Shown piece by piece: positions 1 to 5,829 of a stretch of DNA of 5,829 nt; the first letter of the stretch is position 1, and the number at the start of each line of letters is the position of its first letter. The stretch is from Alphaproteobacteria bacterium. GTDB lineage: Bacteria > Pseudomonadota > Alphaproteobacteria > UBA8366 > GCA-2717185. The notes under the pieces were generated by a model that made no database searches, was not told where the DNA came from, and saw only the letters and a list, made by a program, of their open reading frames with translations. A program made the position numbers and the translations under genes. The stretch is from positions 1-5,829 of the forward strand of contig JAESSL010000307.1 in the NCBI GenBank assembly GCA_016764135.1, in the 5' to 3' direction.

Positions 1-1036
1 GCTTCCCGATGGCGTTACTGCGGTCGCCGTACTTGTTCTCGGAAAGCTTGCTTAAGACGTAACCGTCGGTGCTGGCGTCCACAAGGCGCTCCATTGTTGT
101 TTTCAGTTTTGAGTGTACTGGTACTTGCCGCCAACCGGCCTCGGTTTTGGCGTCCTCCACCTCGAACCATCCATCCTTCACCTTGCTGACGGGAAGGGAA
201 CAGAGTTCCTCGATACGTGCACCCGTCCACATGCCTAACCGGATCAGGTCAGCCAGTTTGTTGTCACCTTTCATTTCAGCCGCTGCCACCAAGCGTATTA
301 GGTCTTCGGGGTCGAACGGTTGGCGGTCATCGGCGGTGTTTGTTTTCTTGGAGGTTTTCGGCAGATTCAGTTTGTCAAACGGCTCTGTATCTTCTGGCGC
401 GGCCCCGATGGTTTGCAAATACCGCCAGTAACCACGGAGGGCCGACAAGATGCGCGTTACTGTCTTTGGCTTGAGTCCGTTTTGCTGGATGAGGGTGTCG
501 CACCATCGCCTGACTTCCTTGCGGGTGATTTTTTAGATGGTTGGGAACCGCGCCGCCATCCTCAATACGTTTGCCCTGCTCATGTCCTTGGTCTTCGGCT
601 CGACTTCAAGCGTTGCCACCCATTCATCGAGATGTTCTAGCGTACCTGTTTCTAACCCGAGCGCGCGTTTGTAAAGTGTCGAACCGCGACCTTTGTTTTC
701 GCTTTCTATCTTCTCTGCATGTTCCAGAAGCGCATCCTTCGTAGCCATTTCCGATGTTTCGTCCATGTCTTCGGCAAGCGCGGATCGCCAGAACAAAACA
801 TCCGCTTCAACCGGGTCGTCGGTACCCGCACGTGCTGCGGCGATTGCTGATTTCCAGCGAGCAACGAGCGGTGCGGCGCGGCGGATAGCTACAGACTCAC
901 TTTCAGTTTCCAGTTTGTGGAAGTATCGCCGCTTTCCGATGGCGGACTGAATGCTCTTTGGAACGTCTAGGACAGCGTACCAGCGACGGTAGCGCTTCTC
1001 GATGAGGTTAGGCATGATAGATTTATAATACCCCAT
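1..1036 (-). pseudogene. Tyrosine recombinase (phage/island integrase), nonsense-interrupted and cut by the left edge
   Basis: Site-specific recombinase that would integrate and excise a mobile element by DNA strand exchange. The first 167 codons (533-1036) carry an N-terminal region (residues 8-70, with RRWYAVLDVPKSIQ and GKRRYFHKLET) resembling the DUF6538 domain of many integrases, then the start of a SAM-like core-binding domain. A TAA at 533-535 stops it. The same frame then reads on without another stop to the left edge as residues 169-345: the rest of the core-binding domain (ITRKEVRRW, SALRGYWRYLQ) and the catalytic domain with TGARIEELCSL (catalytic Arg 274, codon 215-217) and a beta-hairpin Lys (K297 in DAKTEAGWRQVP). 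The H-x-x-R box and Tyr nucleophile would lie outside the window. ATG 1036 has AGGG seven bases upstream and is slightly favoured over ATG 1015. Family call is strong; loss of function is inferred from the stop, which could also be a sequencing error. Confidence 0.85.
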
Positions 1037-1065
1037 ATATAGACCCTACATAACTAGTCTATATA
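1036..1065. promoter_or_regulatory. Perfect 9-bp inverted repeat over the integrase start
   Basis: TATATAGAC at 1036-1044 is matched exactly by GTCTATATA at 1057-1065, separated by 12 bases. The left arm ends on the first base of the integrase ATG and overlaps the AGGG ribosome-binding-like sequence (1044-1047). As DNA it could be an operator for a dimeric repressor or for the integrase itself. As RNA it would fold the start region into a stem. The repeat is directly visible; the role is inferred. Confidence 0.6.
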
Positions 1066-1081
1066 ATGATGATATACAATG

Positions 1082-1087
1082 ATTATA
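1082..1087 (-). promoter_or_regulatory. Candidate -10 box for the integrase
   Basis: On the minus strand this reads TATAAT, a perfect sigma70 -10 hexamer, about 46 bases upstream of the integrase ATG. The hexamer 17 bases further upstream (1105-1110) reads GATGAT and is a poor -35, so a promoter here would need an activator or be weak. The surroundings are very AT-rich, which makes chance matches likely. Confidence 0.3.
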
Positions 1088-1092
1088 CCATT

Positions 1093-1109
1093 TTATCATA
1101 ACTTATCAT
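1093..1109 (+). repeat. Two TTATCAT direct repeats one helical turn apart
   Basis: TTATCAT occurs at 1093-1099 and 1103-1109, start-to-start distance 10 bp, so both copies face the same side of the helix. A one-mismatch copy, TTATCAG, follows the tRNA-like block at 1131-1137, and the reverse-strand relative ATGATAT lies at 1069-1075. Their position between the integrase start and the putative attachment core fits arm-type binding sites for an integrase or excisionase, but the low-complexity AT background weakens this. Confidence 0.4.
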
Positions 1110-1130
1110 CGGGTCCTACTCCCTCCGCCA
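1109..1130 (+). other. tRNA 3'-end-like fragment, putative attachment site (att)
   Basis: The block reads like the last 22 bases of a tRNA gene. 1109-1114 would be the end of the T-loop (TCGGGT against the usual TCRANY), CCTAC (1115-1119) the 3' side of the T-stem, TCCCTCC (1120-1126) the 3' side of the acceptor stem, G1127 the discriminator and CCA 1128-1130. No tRNA body lies upstream: the T-stem partner and the 5' acceptor strand are missing, and 1040-1108 is AT-rich. A tRNA 3' fragment beside an integrase gene is the classic mark of an att copy left at the far edge of an element that inserted into a tRNA gene. The orientation puts the element to the left. G73 would suit tRNA-Ser among others, but the isotype cannot be settled from the 3' end. 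Confidence 0.5.
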
Positions 1131-1197
1131 TTATCAGCAGGATCGCGTGAATCCGCTAATCAGAACCTCAGAATTTAACGCCGAATACCGGCAACGC

Positions 1198-4100
1198 TTA
1201 GGCTGATTCGCGAAGCGCATTGCGTGCGGCGGCGGGGGCGTTTCGCGTTGGTATGCGAAATAGCAGCGTATAGAGCGCTGGTACGAATCCCAGCGTGATC
1301 AATGTCGCCACGACCAGGCCAAACGCGATGACGCTCGCCATGCCGTAGAAAAGCGCACCGCCAAACAGGATCAGCGGGACGAGGCCAAGGACCGTCGTTA
1401 GCGTTGTCATCAGGATTGGCCGCAAGCGCGCCAGGCACGCGGCTATGACAGCGTCCAGCGGCTCGCGTCCGGCTTTTAATTCGGTCTCGATGCGGTCCAC
1501 CAGCACAATGCCATTGTTGATCAGGATGCCTGCGAGGCTGAAGAAACCGAGCAGCACCATGAAGCCATTGGCGGCGTTCATCACCAGGAGTCCGAGCGTT
1601 CCGCCGATCAGAATCAACGGCACCGTCGCCAGAATGACGCTGGCTTTCCGAATGGAATTAAACTGGCCGATCAACAAAAGGACAATTGCGGCGATTGCGA
1701 GCGGAAGAAAGCCGAAGAGATTGCTGTTGGCTTCATTCTGATCCTTGAGTTCTCCAGCAATCTCAAAACGATATCCCGCCGGGAGGTCGAGCGCGTCCAG
1801 CGTCGGTGCGATGGCGGCCAGGAGGTTGGGTGTTGAGATATCGAGATTGCGCGCTTCCACCGTCAACGTGCGTTGCTGGTTGCGGCGTTTGATGCGGCTA
1901 AACCGCCATTCGCCGCGCACAGTTGCGACCTGTTCGAGGGTGACGAACGAGTCGGTGGCTGAAGAATAGACCAGAATGCGTTGCAGGCTGGACAATGAAT
2001 CCCGCATCGATTCTTCTCCGCGCACAACAATCGGGATTGATTTGTCGCCCTCGCGGTAATCGCTGATGGCGCGTCCTGCGAAGACAGTGTTTAGCGACTC
2101 TGCGACGTTGGTCGACGTTACGCCGGCGCGTCGTGCGCGGACTTGATCAACGTCGACGATCAGGTTCAGGGTCTTGTTTTCCCAATCCTGCTTTATGCCG
2201 ACAGAACCCGGTATGTCGTGAAGCGCTGAGATCAGGCGCTCCGCCCGGTCCGCCAGTATGTCGCCGTCCGGCCCAACCAGGCGGATCTGGAGGATTCCGG
2301 GCTCGGTGCCGCCAAACCACATTTTTTTGGCGTCGGCCTGGGCGCCGGGAATGTTTGCGTCCAGAAAGGCGTTGACCCGATCAAGGACAGGTTCGACATC
2401 GTCAAAGTTTTGCGTGTTGACCAGCACAAAGGCCCGTTGCGGATCGCGATCAACCGGCGACAGCGATAAAAAGAATCGAGGGCCGCCATAGCCGATATAG
2501 GCGACATGGGTTGTGATTTCCGGGTTCTCATTCTTGTCCGCCAGCCAGCCGGTCAGTTTGCGTACTTGCGTTTGGGTTTCGCGAATATCCGTCCCCGCTT
2601 CAAAGTCCAAATAGACAAGAAACTGGCTTCGGTCGCCCAGCGGGAAAAATTCATTTCTGATCGTTCCCAGGAGCTGGACGGACAGGACCAGAAACCCGAC
2701 AAGCACGGCGATGGCGACAAGGCGCCACTTAAGGACCGCCCCCAACGCGCGACGATAGAGCGCGTAGACAAACCCGTTATAGTTCGCCTCGGGTTGTTCT
2801 TCCGGGGAGGGTGTTTTTTCGGGGACGCGCATAAACCAGGCGCACATCGCCGGTGTCACTGTCATCGATAAAAACCAGGACCCGAGTAGTAAAATTGTCA
2901 CGACCTGCGCCAGCGAACGTACGTATTCACCGGCTCCGCCATCGACAAGCAGCATGGGTGAAAATGCAAAAATGGTTGTGAGGGAAGACGTTAGCAGAGG
3001 GATAGCCAGTGTTCGACCAGATTCTGTCGCCGCGTCCCAACGGGCGGCGCCTCTCTCCAATCGCACGCGAATATCTTCCGCCACGACAATGCCATTATCA
3101 ACCAGCATTCCCAGTGAGATAATCGTCGCGGCGATCGACATGCGTTGTAACTCGACGCCGACGAGACTCATGATAATGATGCCGAGCAGCATGGTGAGGG
3201 GCACAAAGAATCCAACGATAAGTCCGGTTCGGACACCCAAAAACACCATGACGACCACCAGAACGATGGCCAATGTCTGGTATACGTTGTTCACCGCGTT
3301 GTTCACCGCCGTTGCGATGAGCTTAGGCTGAAAAGTTGCGTATTCCAGGACGTAACCGATGGGTAAATCCTGTTGAATGTCGTCAAGAAGCGCCGTCAAT
3401 CGAGATCCGAATTCGACATTATTGGCGCCGTCAACGGTTGAAACCGACAGGATAATTGCGGGCCTGTCATTGAAGAAGGAGGGGATGGTCGGCGGGTCGA
3501 CGAGTTCGCGGCGAACCGTGACGATCTCTCCCAGTCGCAAGACCTGGTTGGTGTCGGGGATTTGAAAAACGACATTTCGGATCGCATCGACGGAGGTGAA
3601 ATTTCCCGATGGCTCCAGCAAAACAATACGACCGTCCGCATTGATCTCACCACCGGGCTTGATGATGTTCTGCTGCTCCAGCGCGCCGAAGACATCTTGT
3701 AAGGAGACGCCGAGCTGGGCTAGCCGACTAGGCGATACCTCCAGATAGATGCGTTCTTCCTGCGCCCCCATGATTTCAATCTTCCGGACGTCATCCAGCG
3801 TGTACAGAAGGTCCCGGGCGTCGTGGGCGACATCGCGCATTTCCGTCATGGAGAACCCGTCCGCCCACAGGGCGATCGTGGCGACGGCGGTTAACCCTTC
3901 GTCATCGTGAACAAAGGGCCCGCTTGTTCCCTCGGGTAATTTACTCTGGATGTCGTTCGCTTTGTTCCGAATTTTTTGAAAAACCGGCGCAAGATCTGTG
4001 ACGTTATCGTAAAGCTGTAGTTTTACCTTTACGCCGCCAGCCTTCGAAGTGGATATGATATCCTTGATCTCGGCGATTTCGCGCATGGCGGATTCAATGG

Positions 4101-4296
4101 GCTTGGTGATCAGTTCCTCGACCCGTTCCGGGGACATGCCCGGATAATTAGCCGTCACGCTGGCGCTGCGAATCTGGATCGTGGGATCTTCCGTACTTGG
4201 ATAGGACAGATAGATGCTGATCCCGCCAATGAGAATCAGCAAAATGGCGCAAATCGTGATGCGGGAATTATCGAGGGCGAGCTTGGCGAAGTTCAT
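1198..4296 (-). CDS. RND-family multidrug efflux transporter, inner-membrane permease subunit
   Basis: Proton-driven drug/solute pump of the AcrB type (HAE-1 family), trimeric in the inner membrane and expelling substrates through an adaptor and an outer-membrane channel. The 1032 residues are the full family length. TM1 is at about 12-30; periplasmic porter/docking loop 1 at 31-335; TM2-TM6 at 335-485 with the TM4 motif GMLVDNGIVVAEDI (396-409); TM7 at 523-543, then IRNEFFPLGDRSQF (546-559); loop 2 to about 860; TM8-TM12 at 862-1008 with TM10 ILINNGIVLVD (924-934) and TM11 ARLRPILMT. AcrB D407 is kept as D400, D408 is N401, K940 is N927 and R971 is kept as R957. GGAG lies nine bases before ATG 4296, supporting the start. 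It follows the adaptor gene in the same operon (45 bases after the adaptor's frame-restored end). The substrate cannot be told from sequence. No TolC-type gene follows. Confidence 0.95.
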   Translation of the reverse strand: MNFAKLALDNSRITICAILLILIGGISIYLSYPSTEDPTIQIRSASVTANYPGMSPERVEELITKPIESAMREIAEIKDIISTSKAGGVKVKLQLYDNVTDLAPVFQKIRNKANDIQSKLPEGTSGPFVHDDEGLTAVATIALWADGFSMTEMRDVAHDARDLLYTLDDVRKIEIMGAQEERIYLEVSPSRLAQLGVSLQDVFGALEQQNIIKPGGEINADGRIVLLEPSGNFTSVDAIRNVVFQIPDTNQVLRLGEIVTVRRELVDPPTIPSFFNDRPAIILSVSTVDGANNVEFGSRLTALLDDIQQDLPIGYVLEYATFQPKLIATAVNNAVNNVYQTLAIVLVVVMVFLGVRTGLIVGFFVPLTMLLGIIIMSLVGVELQRMSIAATIISLGMLVDNGIVVAEDIRVRLERGAARWDAATESGRTLAIPLLTSSLTTIFAFSPMLLVDGGAGEYVRSLAQVVTILLLGSWFLSMTVTPAMCAWFMRVPEKTPSPEEQPEANYNGFVYALYRRALGAVLKWRLVAIAVLVGFLVLSVQLLGTIRNEFFPLGDRSQFLVYLDFEAGTDIRETQTQVRKLTGWLADKNENPEITTHVAYIGYGGPRFFLSLSPVDRDPQRAFVLVNTQNFDDVEPVLDRVNAFLDANIPGAQADAKKMWFGGTEPGILQIRLVGPDGDILADRAERLISALHDIPGSVGIKQDWENKTLNLIVDVDQVRARRAGVTSTNVAESLNTVFAGRAISDYREGDKSIPIVVRGEESMRDSLSSLQRILVYSSATDSFVTLEQVATVRGEWRFSRIKRRNQQRTLTVEARNLDISTPNLLAAIAPTLDALDLPAGYRFEIAGELKDQNEANSNLFGFLPLAIAAIVLLLIGQFNSIRKASVILATVPLILIGGTLGLLVMNAANGFMVLLGFFSLAGILINNGIVLVDRIETELKAGREPLDAVIAACLARLRPILMTTLTTVLGLVPLILFGGALFYGMASVIAFGLVVATLITLGFVPALYTLLFRIPTRNAPAAARNALRESA

Positions 4297-4341
4297 ATCG
4301 TTGGTCTCCGAGACGGATAGACGTGAGGATGACGGGGCGAT

Positions 4342-4434
4342 CTATTGTTCCATCAGCTTCACGCGCTGACCGTCTCGTAGAAAACTCACCCCGGCGGCGG
4401 CGATGATATCGCCTGCCGCGACGCCTTGTGTGAG
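4342..4434 (-). pseudogene. Out-of-frame C-terminal tail of the adaptor gene
   Basis: Shifting frame by one base after Ala336 of the adaptor gives 30 more residues, LTQGVAAGDIIAAAGV then SFLRDGQRVKLMEQ, ending at TAG 4342-4344. This is the usual end of RND adaptors: a G-V-x-x-G-D repeat of the membrane-proximal domain followed by a final L-x-x-G-x-x-V-K-L strand. One extra C in the GCCTC at 4432-4436 (for example GCC CTC) would join the two parts into a 366-residue protein of normal length. No slippery heptamer is visible, so programmed frameshifting is not supported. Mutation or sequencing error are the simple explanations. Confidence 0.85.
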
Positions 4435-5441
4435 GCGATCAAATTACCCGTCGCGCCGGCGCCGTGAATTGCGATTTTTTTAACGGCGCCGGTTTTGGCG
4501 TCAAATTTGAAGACGAACCCGCGCGCCGTTCCGTCGCCCGGCGCAATGGCGACCAGTGGCACCAGAAACCCGAGGTTTCCTTCATCGTGTTTCGCAAAGG
4601 CGATGCTGGCGTCGGCCGCCGCGCCCGGCAACAACCCGTCCGGGGCTTCAATAATGGTCGCCGTGACCGTAACGGCGTTCGCGGCGCCCGATACGACGCC
4701 TATTTCCGTGACGCGCGCGGTGCAGCCGCAGCCCTCGACGGCGCGAACGTCGACTGTGACCGGGGCGCCGATGGATATTTGTCCAACGATGGTGTCGGGT
4801 ACTTCCAACTCGACCTTGTACGCCCCCTTGGAATCCAGCTGGAAGACGGTTTTGCCGAGCGCAATTTCAACGAACGGGTCCACATCGCGCAGGGCGATGA
4901 CACCGTCAAAGGGCGCCTTGAGCACTGTTTTCGCCAGATCGCGCTCCGCCAGTCCCAATTGCGAACGGGAAAGGTTTAGTTGTTCTTTCGCGGCCTCAAA
5001 GGCGTTGCGAGCGTCATCGTTTGCGGCCTTGGTCACCCAGCCTTTTTTGAAGAGCGCCTGTTTGCGGCCCAGATCCGCTTTTTTTGTCGTGAGATCGGTC
5101 TGCGCCGTAGCCTGTTGCGCTTTTGAAACCTGAACGTTAAACGCCAGCGGCTTGGTGTCCAGCGTCGCCAGAACCTGGCCTTTGGCGACCTGGTCGCCTT
5201 GGCTAACGGTCACGGTTTTTACAGTGCCGGCGACTGCAAAGCTCAGCGATGATGTGTTTGACGCCTTGATGGAGCCGGAATAGTGCCGGATGCTGCCGCC
5301 TGCGGGCTCAATGACATAATACGGCTTGATGGCGCGGATTCGCTCGGTTTTTTCAACGGGCGCTTCTTCGCTACACGCGACAATTGCAAAGGCGGCGATG
5401 GTCAAAATAGCCACGCGGGTAACACCGTGAAATACATACAT
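4386..5441 (-). CDS. RND efflux periplasmic adaptor (membrane fusion lipoprotein), C-terminus frameshifted
   Basis: HlyD/AcrA-type adaptor that bridges the inner-membrane RND pump and an outer-membrane channel. Residues 1-23 form a lipoprotein signal (hydrophobic AILTIAAFAIVAC, acylated Cys23, +2 Ser). Then come a first barrel/lipoyl half (50-97, with AGTVKTVTVSQGDQVAKGQ), an alpha-hairpin coiled coil (about 100-170), a second lipoyl half (LKAPFDGVIALRDVDPFVEI, 174-193), a beta-barrel (205-283) and a membrane-proximal domain from 290. GGAG six bases before ATG 5441 supports the start. After Ala336 the frame departs from the family pattern, giving 15 unrelated residues (SHKASRQAISSPPPG) and a TGA at 4386-4388. 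The normal tail is found one frame back, so a single base is missing around 4434-4435. It leads the operon with the pump 89 bases downstream. The family is certain; whether the truncated product still assembles is unknown. Confidence 0.93.
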   Translation of the reverse strand: MYVFHGVTRVAILTIAAFAIVACSEEAPVEKTERIRAIKPYYVIEPAGGSIRHYSGSIKASNTSSLSFAVAGTVKTVTVSQGDQVAKGQVLATLDTKPLAFNVQVSKAQQATAQTDLTTKKADLGRKQALFKKGWVTKAANDDARNAFEAAKEQLNLSRSQLGLAERDLAKTVLKAPFDGVIALRDVDPFVEIALGKTVFQLDSKGAYKVELEVPDTIVGQISIGAPVTVDVRAVEGCGCTARVTEIGVVSGAANAVTVTATIIEAPDGLLPGAAADASIAFAKHDEGNLGFLVPLVAIAPGDGTARGFVFKFDAKTGAVKKIAIHGAGATGNLIASHKASRQAISSPPPG

Positions 5442-5551
5442 ATTCGGCTCCGGATGCGCTGATTGTTTACTTAGTCAAGGTTGTAATATACCCCCTAGGC
5501 GACACGCAATTGTTATTCCTTGTATTCTAGTGCGGTATTGTCGATTTATTT
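5442..5551. promoter_or_regulatory. Divergent intergenic region between efflux operon and ion channel gene
   Basis: These 110 bases must hold the start signals of both the leftward efflux operon and the rightward channel gene. An AT-rich core at 5484-5490 offers a -10-like hexamer on each strand (TAATAT on plus, TATATT on minus). On plus, TTGTTT at 5463-5468 could be a -35 with a short 15-base spacer. On minus no good -35 is seen. Promoter placement is therefore tentative. The channel gene has no Shine-Dalgarno sequence before its ATG, whereas the adaptor gene has a clear one. Confidence 0.4.
5466..5478. promoter_or_regulatory. Possible operator: 13-bp dyad upstream of the adaptor gene
   Basis: The minus strand reads TTGACT-A-AGTAAA, two 6-base half-sites around a central base, matching at five of six positions. 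Short palindromes with TTGACT/AGTCAA-like arms are common targets of TetR/AcrR repressors that control RND pumps. The site lies 25 bases before the adaptor ATG, where a bound repressor could block transcription. No regulator gene is in the window. One short imperfect dyad is weak evidence. Confidence 0.3.
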
Positions 5552-5829
5552 ATGGTTGAGCAATTATTCATTGGCGTGGTCATCGTCTCTTTGACCATTG
5601 CAACGGTGGCGGTATTCATTGATCGCGGGATCAAGATGCTCAAATGCGCCGGTCCCTGGCTAATGGCGCCGCCGCATGCGCTCAAGTCGGTTTTATCGCT
5701 TGTCGCCGTTACCTTGTGGCTCCTCGCGGCGCTTACGGCGGCGGTGTGGATCTGGGCGGGCGCCTTTATCATTCTCGGGCTGTTTGAGTCCCTGGAACCA
5801 GCGCTCTATTTTTCCGTAACGGCCTTCAC
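5552..5829 (+). CDS. Ion channel protein, Ion_trans_2 (two-TM potassium-channel-like) type, 3' end outside window
   Basis: N-terminal 92 codons of a small inner-membrane channel subunit. Residues 4-23 form a first hydrophobic segment (LFIGVVIVSLTIATVAVF). A short loop with KCAGPWLMAPPHALKS follows, then a long hydrophobic segment at 47-76 with WLLAALTAAVWIWAGAF, then ESLEPALYFSVTAF at 79-92. That last part matches the pore helix of K+-channel-like proteins, in which Y-F-S-x-x-x-F-T-T leads into the T-x-G-[YF]-G-D selectivity filter; the window ends just before it. ATG 5552 is the only ordinary start after the in-frame TAG at 5528. No Shine-Dalgarno is seen, so initiation may be leaderless or weak. 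It is divergent from the efflux operon. The family call rests on overall pattern, because the decisive filter is not visible. Confidence 0.75.
   Translation, partial: MVEQLFIGVVIVSLTIATVAVFIDRGIKMLKCAGPWLMAPPHALKSVLSLVAVTLWLLAALTAAVWIWAGAFIILGLFESLEPALYFSVTAF

Noticed and set aside
69..431. 120-codon open frame on the plus strand at the left end
   Set aside because: It overlaps the integrase catalytic domain read on the minus strand (TGARIEEL and neighbours); the antisense product has no recognisable features.
527..538. Programmed readthrough or recoding at the integrase stop
   Set aside because: The TAA followed by AAAAATC has no recognised stimulatory signal, and integrases of this family are not known to me to be made by readthrough; simple mutation or error is preferred.
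1040..1130. A complete tRNA gene ending at 1130
   Set aside because: No 5' acceptor strand, D-arm, anticodon arm or T-stem partner can be found upstream; the region is AT-rich repeats, so only a 3' fragment is supported.
1180..1192. Small hairpin (GCCG, 5-base loop, CGGC) just past the pump stop codon, as a terminator
   Set aside because: Only four base pairs and no following U-run on the minus strand; too weak to call a rho-independent terminator.
4495..5133. 212-codon open frame on the plus strand opposite the adaptor gene
   Set aside because: Its product is a low-complexity Ser/Ala/Arg-rich antisense of the clearly conserved adaptor; no domain, and no ribosome-binding site considered convincing.
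5527..5772. 81-codon open frame on the minus strand opposite the channel gene
   Set aside because: The plus strand encodes hydrophobic segments and a pore-helix pattern typical of ion channels; the minus product looks like an antisense shadow.

Overview
The window comes from a Gram-negative bacterium. The evidence is an RND inner-membrane pump together with a lipoprotein periplasmic adaptor, a pairing that only makes sense with an outer membrane. Protein style and the integrase type suggest Pseudomonadota, perhaps an alphaproteobacterium, but I cannot place it more precisely by eye.

Layout, left to right. (1) Positions 1-1036, minus strand: most of a phage/island-type tyrosine recombinase. 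It runs off the left edge and is broken by an in-frame TAA at codon 168; the same frame continues past the stop with recognisable catalytic-domain sequence. (2) Positions 1037-1197: an AT-rich control/attachment stretch. It holds a perfect 9-bp inverted repeat over the integrase start, spaced TTATCAT repeats, and a 22-bp block at 1109-1130 that reads like the 3' end of a tRNA gene ending in CCA. I read this block as the attachment-site copy at one edge of an integrated element, with the element to its left and older chromosome to its right. (3) Positions 1198-5441, minus strand: a two-gene efflux operon, adaptor first and pump second, with no outer-membrane channel gene in view. The pump is intact. 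The adaptor has a -1 frameshift near its 3' end, and its expected C-terminal tail lies in another frame (4342-4434). (4) Positions 5442-5551: the divergent intergenic region, with a TetR/AcrR-like dyad just upstream of the adaptor. (5) Position 5552 to the right edge, plus strand: the start of a small membrane ion channel of the Ion_trans_2 type, cut off in the pore region just before the selectivity filter would be expected.

How it fits together: adaptor and pump would form an inner-membrane/periplasm export complex that borrows a TolC-type channel encoded elsewhere. The integrase is unrelated cargo of a mobile element that appears to have inserted at the 3' end of a tRNA gene converging on the efflux operon. 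I found no new defence or genetic system. The items most worth a second look are the tRNA-like attachment site with its repeats, the two gene lesions, and the paired substitutions in the pump's proton relay.
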